Source: Candidatus Tanganyikabacteria bacterium
GTDB taxonomy: Bacteria > Cyanobacteriota > Sericytochromatia > S15B-MN24 > VGJW01
DNA: 45,041 bases
Direction: 5' to 3'
Assembly (NCBI GenBank): GCA_016867235.1
Contig: VGJY01000011.1
Location: forward strand, 1-45,041
Below the pieces are notes generated by a model that made no database searches, was not told the origin of the DNA, and saw nothing but the letters and a program-made list of their open reading frames with translations. Below, one piece after another: positions 35,247-43,685 of the stretch. Both the position numbers and the translations under genes were made by a program. Position 1 is the stretch's first letter; every line of letters starts with the position of its first letter.

Positions 35247-36157
35247 ATGTGGCCCTCGGCTCTCCTGGTCGCCCTGGCGGTCGCCGCCGGCTTGCCCGAC
35301 CGCGACCAGGCCGGCGGCGGCGCAGCGGCCACGGCTTCGATCACCGGTCCCGCTTCGGCCACCGGCCCCGCTCCGGCCACCGGCAGCCTGGCGCCAGGCG
35401 ACCACGCCGCGCCAGGCCAGGCCGCCACCGACATCGCCGGCTTCGCCGCGCACCTGCGCGAAGCGATCGCCCTCAACCGCGAGCGGCGCGAGTACTACGC
35501 AAAGCGCAGCGGCGGCGCCTCGGTGACCCTCTCCAACCGGCTGATCGCGCAGGAGAAGATGGCGCTCCTGGCCGCCGGGGCCTTCGATTCGCGGGCGAAG
35601 AGTTTCGAGGCCCGCGGCATCGCCGTCGTGTCCGGGGCCTTCGTGTCGATGCGCCTGGTCCCCGATGCCGCGCAGGCGCCGGCCAGGACCCGCGCGGCCG
35701 ACGCCCCGACCCTGGCCGCGGCCCGCACCCTCCTGGCCGATCTGTCCGCCGAGATCCGCGGCGCGCTGGGAAAGGCCGATTTCCGCCGGGTCGCGAGGCC
35801 TGCGCGAATGCGCTGGCCCGTCTCGGGGAGCTCGAGGACCGGTCGGGCAGCCATTTCGCGATGTGCCGGCACATCGTCGAGTCGCTGGGCCTCGGCGCCG
35901 TCACCGCGATCTCCTGCGCGGCCCGCAGCGACGGCGCGACGGTCGGGCTTTCGCGGGATCTCATAGCGATCCAGCTGCTGGCCCTGGGCGGCGCCGTCGA
36001 CACCGACACCCAGGCTCAGGCGCTGCATGCCAGGGGGATCGGCATCCTGGTCAACGACCTTCCCTCCATCCCGTTCCTGGAGCGGTGGGCGGCGGTGCAG
36101 GGCCGACATGAGGCCGGCACGGAGGCCGGCCCCACCGGAACCCCCACCAAGCAGTGA
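35247..36157 (+). pseudogene. Secreted protein of unknown function, interrupted by a frameshift
   Basis: The reading frame opened at ATG 35247 has a signal peptide (WPSALLVALAVAAGLP), an Ala/Pro/Gly linker, then LREAIALNRERREYYAKRSGG and LIAQEKMALLAAGAF. After ADFRRVA (about 35795) it turns unnatural and stops at 35966. The -1 frame then gives natural sequence: EACANALARLGELEDRSGS, CRHIVESLGLG and FLERWAAVQG, ending at 36157. A lost base near 35796 or ribosomal slippage at the in-frame heptamer GGGAAAG (35768-35774) would join them. The last codons lie in a REP-like palindrome. No family is recognised. Confidence 0.6.
36112..36136 (+). repeat. REP-like palindrome, copy 2
   Basis: Arms GGCCGGC and GCCGGCC around ACGGAG, then C-CCACC. 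Same orientation as copies 1 and 3, located in the 3' end of the frameshifted gene. Confidence 0.75.
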
Positions 36158-36181
36158 ATCGCCGTCACGAGACGGCGATTC
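36156..36181. terminator. Probable bidirectional terminator
   Basis: Perfect 11-bp stem, GAATCGCCGTC (36156-36166) and GACGGCGATTC (36171-36181), loop ACGA, followed by TTGTGT on the plus strand. It sits between the convergent frameshifted gene and the small minus-strand gene and overlaps the former's stop codon. Confidence 0.7.
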
Positions 36182-36201
36182 TTGTGTCCGCGTGAGATCT
36201 T

Positions 36202-36387
36202 CTAGACGCCGAACAGCATCCGCAGTTGCCGGCGGCGGTCCCTCTCGGGCGCCTTGCGCTCGCCCTGCGACGCCAGGGCGTCGCGTACTTCATCCATCAG
36301 CCACGGCGTCGTCAGGCTCCGCGGCCGCATCGCGGGCCGCTGGCTGCGCTGGTTGTCCAGCGGCCGGCAGTTTCCCTCGCGATTCAC
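36202..36387 (-). CDS. Small basic protein of unknown function
   Basis: 61 codons from GTG 36387, with purine-rich GGAGGAGAGAGG upstream as a possible ribosome site. The product is strongly charged and ends in a plausible amphipathic helix (WLMDEVRDALASQGERKAPE) and RRRQLRMLFGV. There is no signal or membrane segment, and no family is recognised. It faces the terminator at 36156-36181, which supports a real transcript. Confidence 0.45.
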   Translation of the reverse strand: MNREGNCRPLDNQRSQRPAMRPRSLTTPWLMDEVRDALASQGERKAPERDRRRQLRMLFGV

Positions 36388-36618
36388 GATTCCTCTCTCC
36401 TCCGGGGTTTGCTAAACCCGATTCCCAGGGGTATTTCGGCGGCGGAGCCCGTAAGCTTGCTTATCGTTGGGTAAAGCTTTCCCTAAAACCTCAAGCGCAC
36501 GTAAAACCTCTCGTAAACTTCCAATTTGCCTGACCTCGTCTAAGTAGTTTTCTCGGATAAGGGAAACGGCACGGGGAATACTGCCCTCGTAAGCTAGCCA
36601 TCACGGGGGGCCTGGTAG
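36388..36618 (+). promoter_or_regulatory. AT-rich regulatory region before the secreted-protein pair
   Basis: A 231-base gap with markedly lower GC. TAAAACCTC is repeated at 36484-36492 and 36502-36510 (18-base spacing), followed by TAAACTTCC at 36514. CGTAAGCT occurs near 36450 and again near 36586. These direct repeats on one DNA face could bind a regulator. The promoter hexamers are not clear enough to call. Confidence 0.45.
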
Positions 36619-37728
36619 ATGCCTACTTTCCGCACCTTCGGGCGCGCCGCCCTGGCCGCGGCGATCGTCATCGGGGCCGGCCGAACGCCGCTCGCGTGGG
36701 CTCACGGCTATCCGGACCCGGGCGGCCACAAGTGGCAACTCATCCGCGAGGAGAAGGTCCGCTACTTCATGCCGGCCGACCAGACGACCGGCCCGATCAG
36801 CAAGCACAAGATCAAGTCCAGGCTCCTCTCGTCGGAAATCGAGAAGCAGAACGAACGGCGCGGCGAGGAGCCTGACGAGCCGAACATCCAGAAGCGCAAG
36901 GACAAGCGGGACGGCGCCACTTGGACCGAGAATCTGGCCGAGGGCCGCCTGGTGGTCAGCTACGAGAAGCACCAGATCGACACCTACGAGATAACCAGGA
37001 CGCCGATCCTCGACGTGAAGCGCTGGGAAGAGCGGCCCAGATCCCTGGTCGAGAACACCTATCGCGTCACCCGGAAACTGGCCTGGATCGACCCGATCAA
37101 CGGCAGCCAGAAGGATGCCTCGGTGACCACCGTCGAGGGTCCCTTCCAGGAGACCGAGTACGGCGACTGGGCGCCGAAGAAGGACGCGAAGTTCCTGCGG
37201 ACCGAAGTCAAGGAAGAGGTCGTCGCGTCCGACGTCAAGACCCGCAAACTCGGTTCGATGGTCGCGGCGGCCCAGGATTTCACCGGCGACACGCTGACCA
37301 ACTCGGGCGCGTTCGCCGGCGACAGGGGCAAGGGCGCGAGTGCCGCCCGGGCCGCGTCGGCGGGAGCCACGCAGAAACTGGCCGGCGCCGGCAAGGCGCG
37401 CTCCTCCGGGAGTGCCCTGGCGCTTTCCGGCAGTCCCCTGGCCGCGTTGCTTGCCGCGGCCCGCAACGGGGCGAACCTGCATGACGGCGCGGGCCCGACC
37501 TGGTACCTGGCGGCCGGCGGAACCGAATTGCTGTTCTACCCATACAACAGCGCCGGAAAGCCGGTCAACGAAGCTATCAACGTGCCGATCGACAAGCTCA
37601 AGGCGGCCGGCAAGGCCGGGCAGATCTTCATCGACCGGATCGAGAACGACGGCGGCCTGACCCTGGTCGGCACGTTCAAGAACCGCTACCTGACCGGCCG
37701 TGACGCTACCAGGCTGATCGTGAAGTAA
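36619..37728 (+). CDS. Secreted protein of unknown function
   Basis: 369-residue exported protein (signal ALAAAIVIGAGRTPLAWA). A hydrophilic, lysine/glutamate-rich region (about 60-205, for example EKQNERRGEEPDEPN) is followed by a Gly/Ala/Ser-rich linker (240-290) and a C-terminal segment that looks beta-structured (TWYLAAGGTELLFYPYNSAGKPVNEA, IDRIENDGGLTLVGTF). No domain is recognised. The next gene starts 12 bases later and also encodes a secreted protein, so they probably act together at the cell surface or periplasm. Confidence 0.75.
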   Translation: MPTFRTFGRAALAAAIVIGAGRTPLAWAHGYPDPGGHKWQLIREEKVRYFMPADQTTGPISKHKIKSRLLSSEIEKQNERRGEEPDEPNIQKRKDKRDGATWTENLAEGRLVVSYEKHQIDTYEITRTPILDVKRWEERPRSLVENTYRVTRKLAWIDPINGSQKDASVTTVEGPFQETEYGDWAPKKDAKFLRTEVKEEVVASDVKTRKLGSMVAAAQDFTGDTLTNSGAFAGDRGKGASAARAASAGATQKLAGAGKARSSGSALALSGSPLAALLAAARNGANLHDGAGPTWYLAAGGTELLFYPYNSAGKPVNEAINVPIDKLKAAGKAGQIFIDRIENDGGLTLVGTFKNRYLTGRDATRLIVK

Positions 37729-37740
37729 GCGAGGGACGCC

Positions 37741-39264
37741 ATGATGAAGCTGCGCATCCGCATCCCGGTGGCCTTCGCCCTCACCCTCGGCGTGGCGGTC
37801 GTGGGACCGGGCACTCTGGCCCTGGCCCACACCTACGACAACTCGGCGCCGGCCGAACCCGACAAGACCGTGGACGGGGCCGCGACCCTGACGCCCGCCG
37901 AGCAGAACGGCGTGCCCGGGTACTGGGTCGAGTACACCCGCTACACCTACCAGGACACCACGACGCACTACCACGCCATCGACAAGGCCATCGAGGAGAT
38001 CGAACTCGCGTATTGCCGCAAACCCGGATCGACTTCCGACAACGACGCCGATGCCAAGGATTGCGGCCACGGAGAGAACACGCAGGCCGCCGCGTACGAC
38101 GGCGCCATCTCGCCCCACGGCCAGACCATGCGCATCCCGCAGGATCGCGCCGAGTTCGCCTCTTACCTGTCGGCGGCGACCAACAACTACGGCAACGGGC
38201 AGAACGGCGGCATAAACCAGGCCAGCGCCCTGGCGGGCACCCGTTTCGCGTCCGTCACCGATCAGAAGCAGTTCGACGCCGCCGCCGCGCGGATGTACGT
38301 CTTCCAGTTCGCGGCCGCGGCCAGCAAGCAGGCGGCCAACACGGTGGACGGAATGGCCCGCGGCGCCCAGGAGTTCTACGAGATGGCCCCGGCGGCCCAG
38401 ATGTTCATGCAGGTGGCGGCCGTCTACAAGGGCAACCTAGCGGCCAACGCGAGCAACTACAACAACAACACCCTGCGCGCCCTCCTCCTGCGCAAGGGCT
38501 TCTCGCTGGCCGGCCGCGCCAACGTGGGCAACAACGACGTAGAGACCCTGGGCGCCGTGGCGGCCGCTCTCGACGCCGGCATCATCACCCTGGACGACGT
38601 CATCAACAGCGGCGCCATCGGCAACCGGGCGAACTACGCCAAGGCCATCGACATGGTCGAATCCGGCTCGTTCGCGCTCGAACTGGCGAAGTACGACAAG
38701 GCGCAGATCGTGGCGGGTCGCCGCGGCAACCTGAACGCCAACTCCGGCAACGCGGGCTTCGCGGCGCCGGGCAAGAACGTCGACAAGAACCCCGATTCCC
38801 TGGGCGTTTACTACAGCCTCTTCGACTACCAGCCCAAGCCCTCGCGGGTCGAGCAACTCGCCCAGACCAACTCGGTGTATCGCCTGATGCTCGAGTTGCA
38901 CGACCTCAACGGCGTGGGCCGCATCTACGGCAACGGCGAGGCCGAGAATTTCATCTCGTCGATGAAGTGCTTCGTCGCGATGCTCCAGGACGGGCAGCGC
39001 ACCATCAACGACCTGCCCAAGCACGACCAGAACCACATGATCGCGCTGGACGTGAACAAGGACGGCGTCCTCGACGATACCGAGGTCTACACCGGCCTCG
39101 AGAAGATCGAGAAGTTCATGCTGGCCGTGGCGCAGGACGCGAAGGACCAGTCGGGCGGCATGGCGCCCGGGGGCATGGCCTGCGGGAAGACCGCGGCGCC
39201 CGCGCCCACCCCGGCGCCCGCCGCGCCGCCGCCGCCGCCCACGCCGCCCAAGACCGGCTACTGA
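37741..39264 (+). CDS. Secreted EF-hand protein of unknown function
   Basis: 507-residue exported protein (signal IPVAFALTLGVAVVGPGTLALA). The mature part is rich in Asn, Ala, Gln and Tyr with helical stretches (QFDAAAARMYVFQFAAAASKQAANTVDGMA; only short parts quoted matter). An apparently complete calcium-binding EF-hand loop, DVNKDGVLDDTE, is at residues 437-448. The C-terminus is a proline tail (PAPTPAPAAPPPPPTPP) suited to crossing a cell-wall layer. A Cys pair near 92 and 107 may form a disulfide. ATG 37744 is an alternative start better spaced from GAGGGA. No family is recognised. Confidence 0.75.
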   Translation: MMKLRIRIPVAFALTLGVAVVGPGTLALAHTYDNSAPAEPDKTVDGAATLTPAEQNGVPGYWVEYTRYTYQDTTTHYHAIDKAIEEIELAYCRKPGSTSDNDADAKDCGHGENTQAAAYDGAISPHGQTMRIPQDRAEFASYLSAATNNYGNGQNGGINQASALAGTRFASVTDQKQFDAAAARMYVFQFAAAASKQAANTVDGMARGAQEFYEMAPAAQMFMQVAAVYKGNLAANASNYNNNTLRALLLRKGFSLAGRANVGNNDVETLGAVAAALDAGIITLDDVINSGAIGNRANYAKAIDMVESGSFALELAKYDKAQIVAGRRGNLNANSGNAGFAAPGKNVDKNPDSLGVYYSLFDYQPKPSRVEQLAQTNSVYRLMLELHDLNGVGRIYGNGEAENFISSMKCFVAMLQDGQRTINDLPKHDQNHMIALDVNKDGVLDDTEVYTGLEKIEKFMLAVAQDAKDQSGGMAPGGMACGKTAAPAPTPAPAAPPPPPTPPKTGY

Positions 39265-39278
39265 TACGATAGCGCCCG

Positions 39279-41036
39279 ATGGCGCAGTTGCTGTTCTTGA
39301 GCCCGCCGCGGCGGGCCGACGGCAGTCGCGCGCTCTTCAACAACGCCTCGCTCTCGCTGGCGAGCTACCTGGCCCGCCGGGGCGTCACCGCGCGCATCGC
39401 ACCGCTACTTGGAACTCACTGGCGCGAGGATCTGCAGGCCGCCCTCGCGGAACACGTGCCCGACCACGCGGCCATCAGCTGCAAATGGTGGGACACGCTC
39501 TACGGCGCCACCGAGGTGGCGAAGCAGATCAAGGCGTTTCGCCCCGAGACGCGCACCGTCGCCGGAGGGCAGACCGCCGCGGCGTTCGCCCGGGACCTGG
39601 TATCCCGGCGGCATTTCGACGCGGTCGTGTCGGGGGACGGCGAGAAGCCGCTTGTCGATCTGGCGCGGGGCGCTCCGGAAGGCAACCTCACCTTCCTGCG
39701 GGGTGAGGAGACCGTGCAGTTGCCGCTGACCTACGTGCAACCGCGGGGCGGCAGCGAGGACCTGTCGCTGCTCGACGATCTCACGGAGATCGCCCCGGCC
39801 GACCTGCTCCGGGAGGTCGGCTACAACGCGCCGTACGTGTGGACGGGAAAGGGCTGCCAGAGCACCTGCCTGTACTGCGGGGGCAGCGCGCTGGGCCACA
39901 AGACTCTCTTCGGCCGCACCGGCTATGCCTACCGGCCGCCGGAGCAGACGATCCGCGACATGGAGGTGCTCGGCCGCTGGAGCGGCGACGTGGTGATGTT
40001 CGACTTCGATCCCGTGACCGACCCGACCCGGCGTGAGTACTACCGCCAGCTGATGCGGCAACTCCCCCGGGGCCGGTTCCACGTCGCGTTCTACTGCTGG
40101 TCCTTGCCCGACGACGAGTTCATCGCGGAGGCAGCTGCCACCTTCCGGAGCTGCCTCATCGGCATCGACGCCCAGACCTACAGCGAACCGCTGCGCGCGC
40201 GCCTGGCCAGGCGCGCCTGGATCAAGCCCTTCGCCAGCGACGCCGACCTGGATCACGCGGTCGCTACCTGCCAGGGCCTGCCGAACTGCGCCGTCGCCAT
40301 GTACGGCATCGTCGGCCTGGCGACGGAAACCGCCGACGACGTGGCGCGCGCCGAAGAGTTCTTGAAACGCCTGCTGGATAGGTACGGCGAGGCGTTCCAC
40401 GAACTGGAGATCACCCCCCTGTCCATCGAGCCGGGCGCCCTCCTGGCGCGGGACCCGGCCAAGTACGGCATGGTCGCCCTGCGGAACACGTTTGACGACT
40501 ACCTGGCATTCACGCGGTTCCAGTACCATCTCGGCGCGGGATTCCACGAGGCGCCCTTCGAACCGGGCCTGCCGCACCCCTTCGGCGTCCACCGGGCCGG
40601 CGACGCGCCGGACCGCGTCTGGCGGGACTACCGGCGCCTCAAGGCGCTGATCGGGACACGGCGCGAGGCCCTCGCCAACGCGGCGGCCTACGAGGCCCTT
40701 AGCATCGGCGCCGAGGGGATCGCGCTCACGTTGCGCAACCGTTCGGTCTACCAGGACGTGTGGCGCTTGATCCCGTGGGCGGCGGGGGAAGCGCTGGACC
40801 GCGGGCTGCCGCGTGTGGAAGTCGCCGCGGCGCTCGCCCACGTCAACGTGCCGGCCGCGCCCGTCCTGACGCTCGACGAGCGCTTTGCCTGGGCGCGCGC
40901 TCAGCTCGCGCGCATCCGGGAGGCGATCGCCGCCGGCCACCTCGAACTTCGTATCCGCGGCAGCGAGGGCCAGCGCTGGGGGGCTCTCGCCGACTGCGGC
41001 GCCGAGATCACTTCGGAGGGTAGAGGGTCTTGTTGA
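39279..41036 (+). CDS. Radical SAM protein (B12-binding-type architecture)
   Basis: 585-residue radical SAM enzyme. The iron-sulfur motif C-x3-C-x2-C is GCQSTCLYC (C193, C197, C200). The N-terminal about 150 residues have a cobalamin-binding-like Rossmann layout (HAAISCKWWDTLYGATEVAKQI, VAGGQTAA) but lack the D-x-H-x-x-G cobalamin ligand. The core continues with MFDFDPVTDPTRREYY and LIGIDAQTYSEPLRARL, and a longer C-terminal part follows. The reaction is unknown; relatives modify peptides, cofactors or lipids. Its 3' end overlaps the opposing small gene by 29 bases. Confidence 0.85.
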   Translation: MAQLLFLSPPRRADGSRALFNNASLSLASYLARRGVTARIAPLLGTHWREDLQAALAEHVPDHAAISCKWWDTLYGATEVAKQIKAFRPETRTVAGGQTAAAFARDLVSRRHFDAVVSGDGEKPLVDLARGAPEGNLTFLRGEETVQLPLTYVQPRGGSEDLSLLDDLTEIAPADLLREVGYNAPYVWTGKGCQSTCLYCGGSALGHKTLFGRTGYAYRPPEQTIRDMEVLGRWSGDVVMFDFDPVTDPTRREYYRQLMRQLPRGRFHVAFYCWSLPDDEFIAEAAATFRSCLIGIDAQTYSEPLRARLARRAWIKPFASDADLDHAVATCQGLPNCAVAMYGIVGLATETADDVARAEEFLKRLLDRYGEAFHELEITPLSIEPGALLARDPAKYGMVALRNTFDDYLAFTRFQYHLGAGFHEAPFEPGLPHPFGVHRAGDAPDRVWRDYRRLKALIGTRREALANAAAYEALSIGAEGIALTLRNRSVYQDVWRLIPWAAGEALDRGLPRVEVAAALAHVNVPAAPVLTLDERFAWARAQLARIREAIAAGHLELRIRGSEGQRWGALADCGAEITSEGRGSC

Positions 41037-41322
41037 TCAGGCCGATGGCCTGATCGACGTGCTTGAGGGCCTTCTCGGCATTACCGTCGGCCTTCTCGCC
41101 GTCGGGCGCCTTCTCGAGGGCCATGCGCGCCCGCTCCAGATCTCGCACCGCGCGATGCAATGCGGGATGGCGTTCGCCCGGATGCCCGTGGCCCCGGTAC
41201 TGCGGAGGGAGGGGCGACGGCGAGCCGGCCTGCTGAGCCAGGCTCGCGCCCGCTCCGAGGCCCAGCCCGACCGCCAGGGCGACTCCGAGGTATGTCACGG
41301 TGAGCTTCTTGTTGGCTAGCAT
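41008..41322 (-). CDS. Small exported helical protein
   Basis: 104-residue protein with a signal peptide (LTVTYLGVALAVGLGLGAGASLA). A Pro/His-rich segment (SPLPPQYRGHGHPGERHP) is followed by a long charged helix (LHRAVRDLERARMALEKAP and KALKHVDQAIGLINKTL). No family is recognised with confidence; its helix resembles small periplasmic metal-responsive or stress proteins only in general character. It is downstream of ispG with a 113-base gap and may be transcribed separately. Confidence 0.65.
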   Translation of the reverse strand: MLANKKLTVTYLGVALAVGLGLGAGASLAQQAGSPSPLPPQYRGHGHPGERHPALHRAVRDLERARMALEKAPDGEKADGNAEKALKHVDQAIGLINKTLYPPK

Positions 41323-41435
41323 GCCCCAGATCGTAGCACGATCCCCTTGCCCGTCAGGCAGGCGGAGTCTCGCTCACGACGGGTGATTCGCCGGTTCGAT
41401 CGGGGCCCGGGGCGTCTCGGGGATCGGCGCGGCCG

Positions 41436-42524
41436 CTATCGGTCGGCGTGGCCTTCCACGGCCTTGTCGATTTCCTCGAACAGCGCCTCGACCAGACCCT
41501 GCTCGTCGAGGGTCTTGACCACTTCTCCGCCCTTGAACAGGACGCCGCGGCCCTTGCCGAGGGCGATGCCCACATCCGCCATCCGCCCTTCGCCGGGCCC
41601 GTTGACCACGCAGCCCATCACCGCGACCGACAGGGGCACCGAGACGCTTTCCAGCCGCTCCTCGACCTTCTGGGCGATGCCGATGAGATCGCCTTCGCAG
41701 CGCCCGCATGACGGGCAGGCGACCAGCGTGGGGCCGCGAGAGCGCAGTCCGAGGGCCTTGAGGATCTCCCAGCCGGCCCGCACCTCCTCGACCGGATCGG
41801 CCGTGAGCGAGACGCGGAGCGTATCGCCGACGCCAAGCGCCAGGAGCGTCCCGACGCCCACGGCGCTCTTCACGATGCCGGCCTTGGGCGTCCCGGCCTC
41901 CGTGATGCCCAGGTGGAACGGGTAATCGCACCGCTCCGCGAGGCCCAGGTAGGCGGCGATCGCCGTGGGTGCGTCGTGCGACTTGAGGCTGACCTTGATG
42001 TCGGTGAAGCCCTCGTCCTCGAGGATGCGGATGTGCCCGAGGGCGCTCTCGACCATGGCCTCGGCGGTCGGTCCGCCAAACCGGTCGATCAGGTCGGTGG
42101 CGAGCGAACCCTGGTTGACACCGATGCGAATGGGGATGCCGCGATCGCGGCAAGCCGCCACGACCGCCTTGACCTGGGTCTTCTTGGGCAGGTTGCCGGG
42201 GTTGATGCGAATGCAGGCGATGCCGGCCTCGACGGCCGCCAGGGCGAGGCGGTACTCGAAGTGGATGTCCGCTATCAACGGCACCGGGGCGTGCCTGACG
42301 ATGTCGGGCAGGGCCGCCGCCGCGGCCTGATCGGGCACCGCCACCCGCACCAGGTCGGCGCCGGCTTCGGCCAGGCGCGCTATCTCGGCCGATGTCGCCG
42401 CCGCGTCGCGCGTGTCGGCGATGGTCATGCTCTGCACGGAAATCGGCGCGTCGCCCCCGATGGCGACGTCGCCCACGCGGATCTGGCGCGTCTTGCGCCT
42501 CGGCCGCACTACGTAGGGGTCCAT
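41436..42524 (-). CDS. ispG: 4-hydroxy-3-methylbut-2-enyl diphosphate synthase
   Basis: 362-residue [4Fe-4S] enzyme of the MEP pathway that converts MEcPP to HMBPP. Typical motifs: ISVQSMTIADTRDAAAT near the N-terminus, LIADIHFEYRLAL, RINPGNL, IGVNQGSL, and the cluster-binding CPSCGRC and MGCVVNGPGE at the C-terminus. Length matches the short bacterial form (about 370) rather than the plant-type long form. It follows dxr by 33 bases in the same direction, so both MEP enzymes are likely cotranscribed with cdsA. Confidence 0.96.
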   Translation of the reverse strand: MDPYVVRPRRKTRQIRVGDVAIGGDAPISVQSMTIADTRDAAATSAEIARLAEAGADLVRVAVPDQAAAAALPDIVRHAPVPLIADIHFEYRLALAAVEAGIACIRINPGNLPKKTQVKAVVAACRDRGIPIRIGVNQGSLATDLIDRFGGPTAEAMVESALGHIRILEDEGFTDIKVSLKSHDAPTAIAAYLGLAERCDYPFHLGITEAGTPKAGIVKSAVGVGTLLALGVGDTLRVSLTADPVEEVRAGWEILKALGLRSRGPTLVACPSCGRCEGDLIGIAQKVEERLESVSVPLSVAVMGCVVNGPGEGRMADVGIALGKGRGVLFKGGEVVKTLDEQGLVEALFEEIDKAVEGHADR

Positions 42525-42557
42525 CGCAACCAGCCTAACACAGCACTCCGCGCCGCG

Positions 42558-43685
42558 TTAGCCGTGAACGCGGTCTTCATGGTGGTTGCCGACGACGCGC
42601 GCGGCGCGCTCGCGCGCCCAGGCATCGGCATCCAGGACGCCGGCCACCGAGTCCGCGGGCGAGTCCGAATGCGCTCGCAAGACCTCCGCCACGGCCGGGA
42701 TCAGGTCGCCAAACGCCAGGGAGCCTGAAAGGAACGCGGCGACCGCCACCTCGTTGGCGGCGCTGAGCACGGCCGGGGCCGTCCCGCCCCGGCGCCCGGC
42801 CTCGTAGCCGAGGGCGACCGCGGGATATCGATCGGGATCGACCGGGAGGAAGGACCAGGTCCCCGGCTGGAACCCGCCCCAGGGCGCGGGCGGCCTCTCG
42901 GGGTGCAGCAACGCCACCTGGAGGGGCACGCGCATGTCCGGCGGACCCACCTGCGCCTTGACCGAGCCGTCGGCGAAGACGACCAGGCCGTGCACGGCGC
43001 TCTGCGGGTGAATGGCGACCTCGATGCCGGCATAGTCCAGACCGAAGAGATGATGCGCCTCGATGACCTCGAGGGCCTTGTTCATCAGGGTTGCGCTGTC
43101 CACCGTGATCTTGCGGCCCATGGCCGGCCAGGTCGGGTGCGCGAGCACCTCGGCCACCGTGGCCGCGGCCAGGCCGGCCACCGGCTTGTCGCGCAGGGCG
43201 CCACCCGAGGAGGTCAGGAAGATCTGCCGGACGGCCGCCGGGTCCTCGCCGCGCAGGCACTGCCAGATGGCACTGTGCTCGGAGTCCACCGGGTGCAGGG
43301 CCGCGGCCGGATTGCTCGCCAGCGCCGCCATGACCAGGTCGCCCGCGGCCACGAGGGTCTCCTTGTTGGCGGTGGCGACCACCTTGCCGGCTCCGATGGC
43401 CGCGAGCGTCGGGGCCAGGCCCGCCAGGCCCGGCACGCCGAGCAGCACCATGTCGACATCCTCCGCGGCGCATAGCGCGGCCAGATCGGCGCCACCACGG
43501 TCGCTCCCGAGGATGGCGTGCCGCGGCCGCCAGCGGTCGCACTGCGCCTGAAACGCGGGGCCTCCGCGCCCAGCAGCCAGGGCCACCACCTCGAGTCGAT
43601 CGGGATGGGCCGCGGCGACCTCCAGGCCCTGGGTGCCTATCGAGCCCGTCGAGCCGAGGACCGCCAGGCGCCGCTTCCTTACCAC
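42558..43685 (-). CDS. dxr: 1-deoxy-D-xylulose-5-phosphate reductoisomerase
   Basis: 375-residue MEP-pathway enzyme that turns DXP into MEP with NADPH. It shows GSTGSIGTQ for NADPH binding, ATANKETLV, the active-site DSEHSAIWQCL, the flexible-loop TSSGGALRD, HPTWPAMGRKITVDSATLMNK, and SAANEVAVAAFL. The start is taken as GTG 43685 (VRKRRLAVLG), overlapping the cdsA stop by seven bases; a GTG at 43700 would add five residues. Both arrangements fit translational coupling to cdsA. Confidence 0.95.
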   Translation of the reverse strand: MVRKRRLAVLGSTGSIGTQGLEVAAAHPDRLEVVALAAGRGGPAFQAQCDRWRPRHAILGSDRGGADLAALCAAEDVDMVLLGVPGLAGLAPTLAAIGAGKVVATANKETLVAAGDLVMAALASNPAAALHPVDSEHSAIWQCLRGEDPAAVRQIFLTSSGGALRDKPVAGLAAATVAEVLAHPTWPAMGRKITVDSATLMNKALEVIEAHHLFGLDYAGIEVAIHPQSAVHGLVVFADGSVKAQVGPPDMRVPLQVALLHPERPPAPWGGFQPGTWSFLPVDPDRYPAVALGYEAGRRGGTAPAVLSAANEVAVAAFLSGSLAFGDLIPAVAEVLRAHSDSPADSVAGVLDADAWARERAARVVGNHHEDRVHG

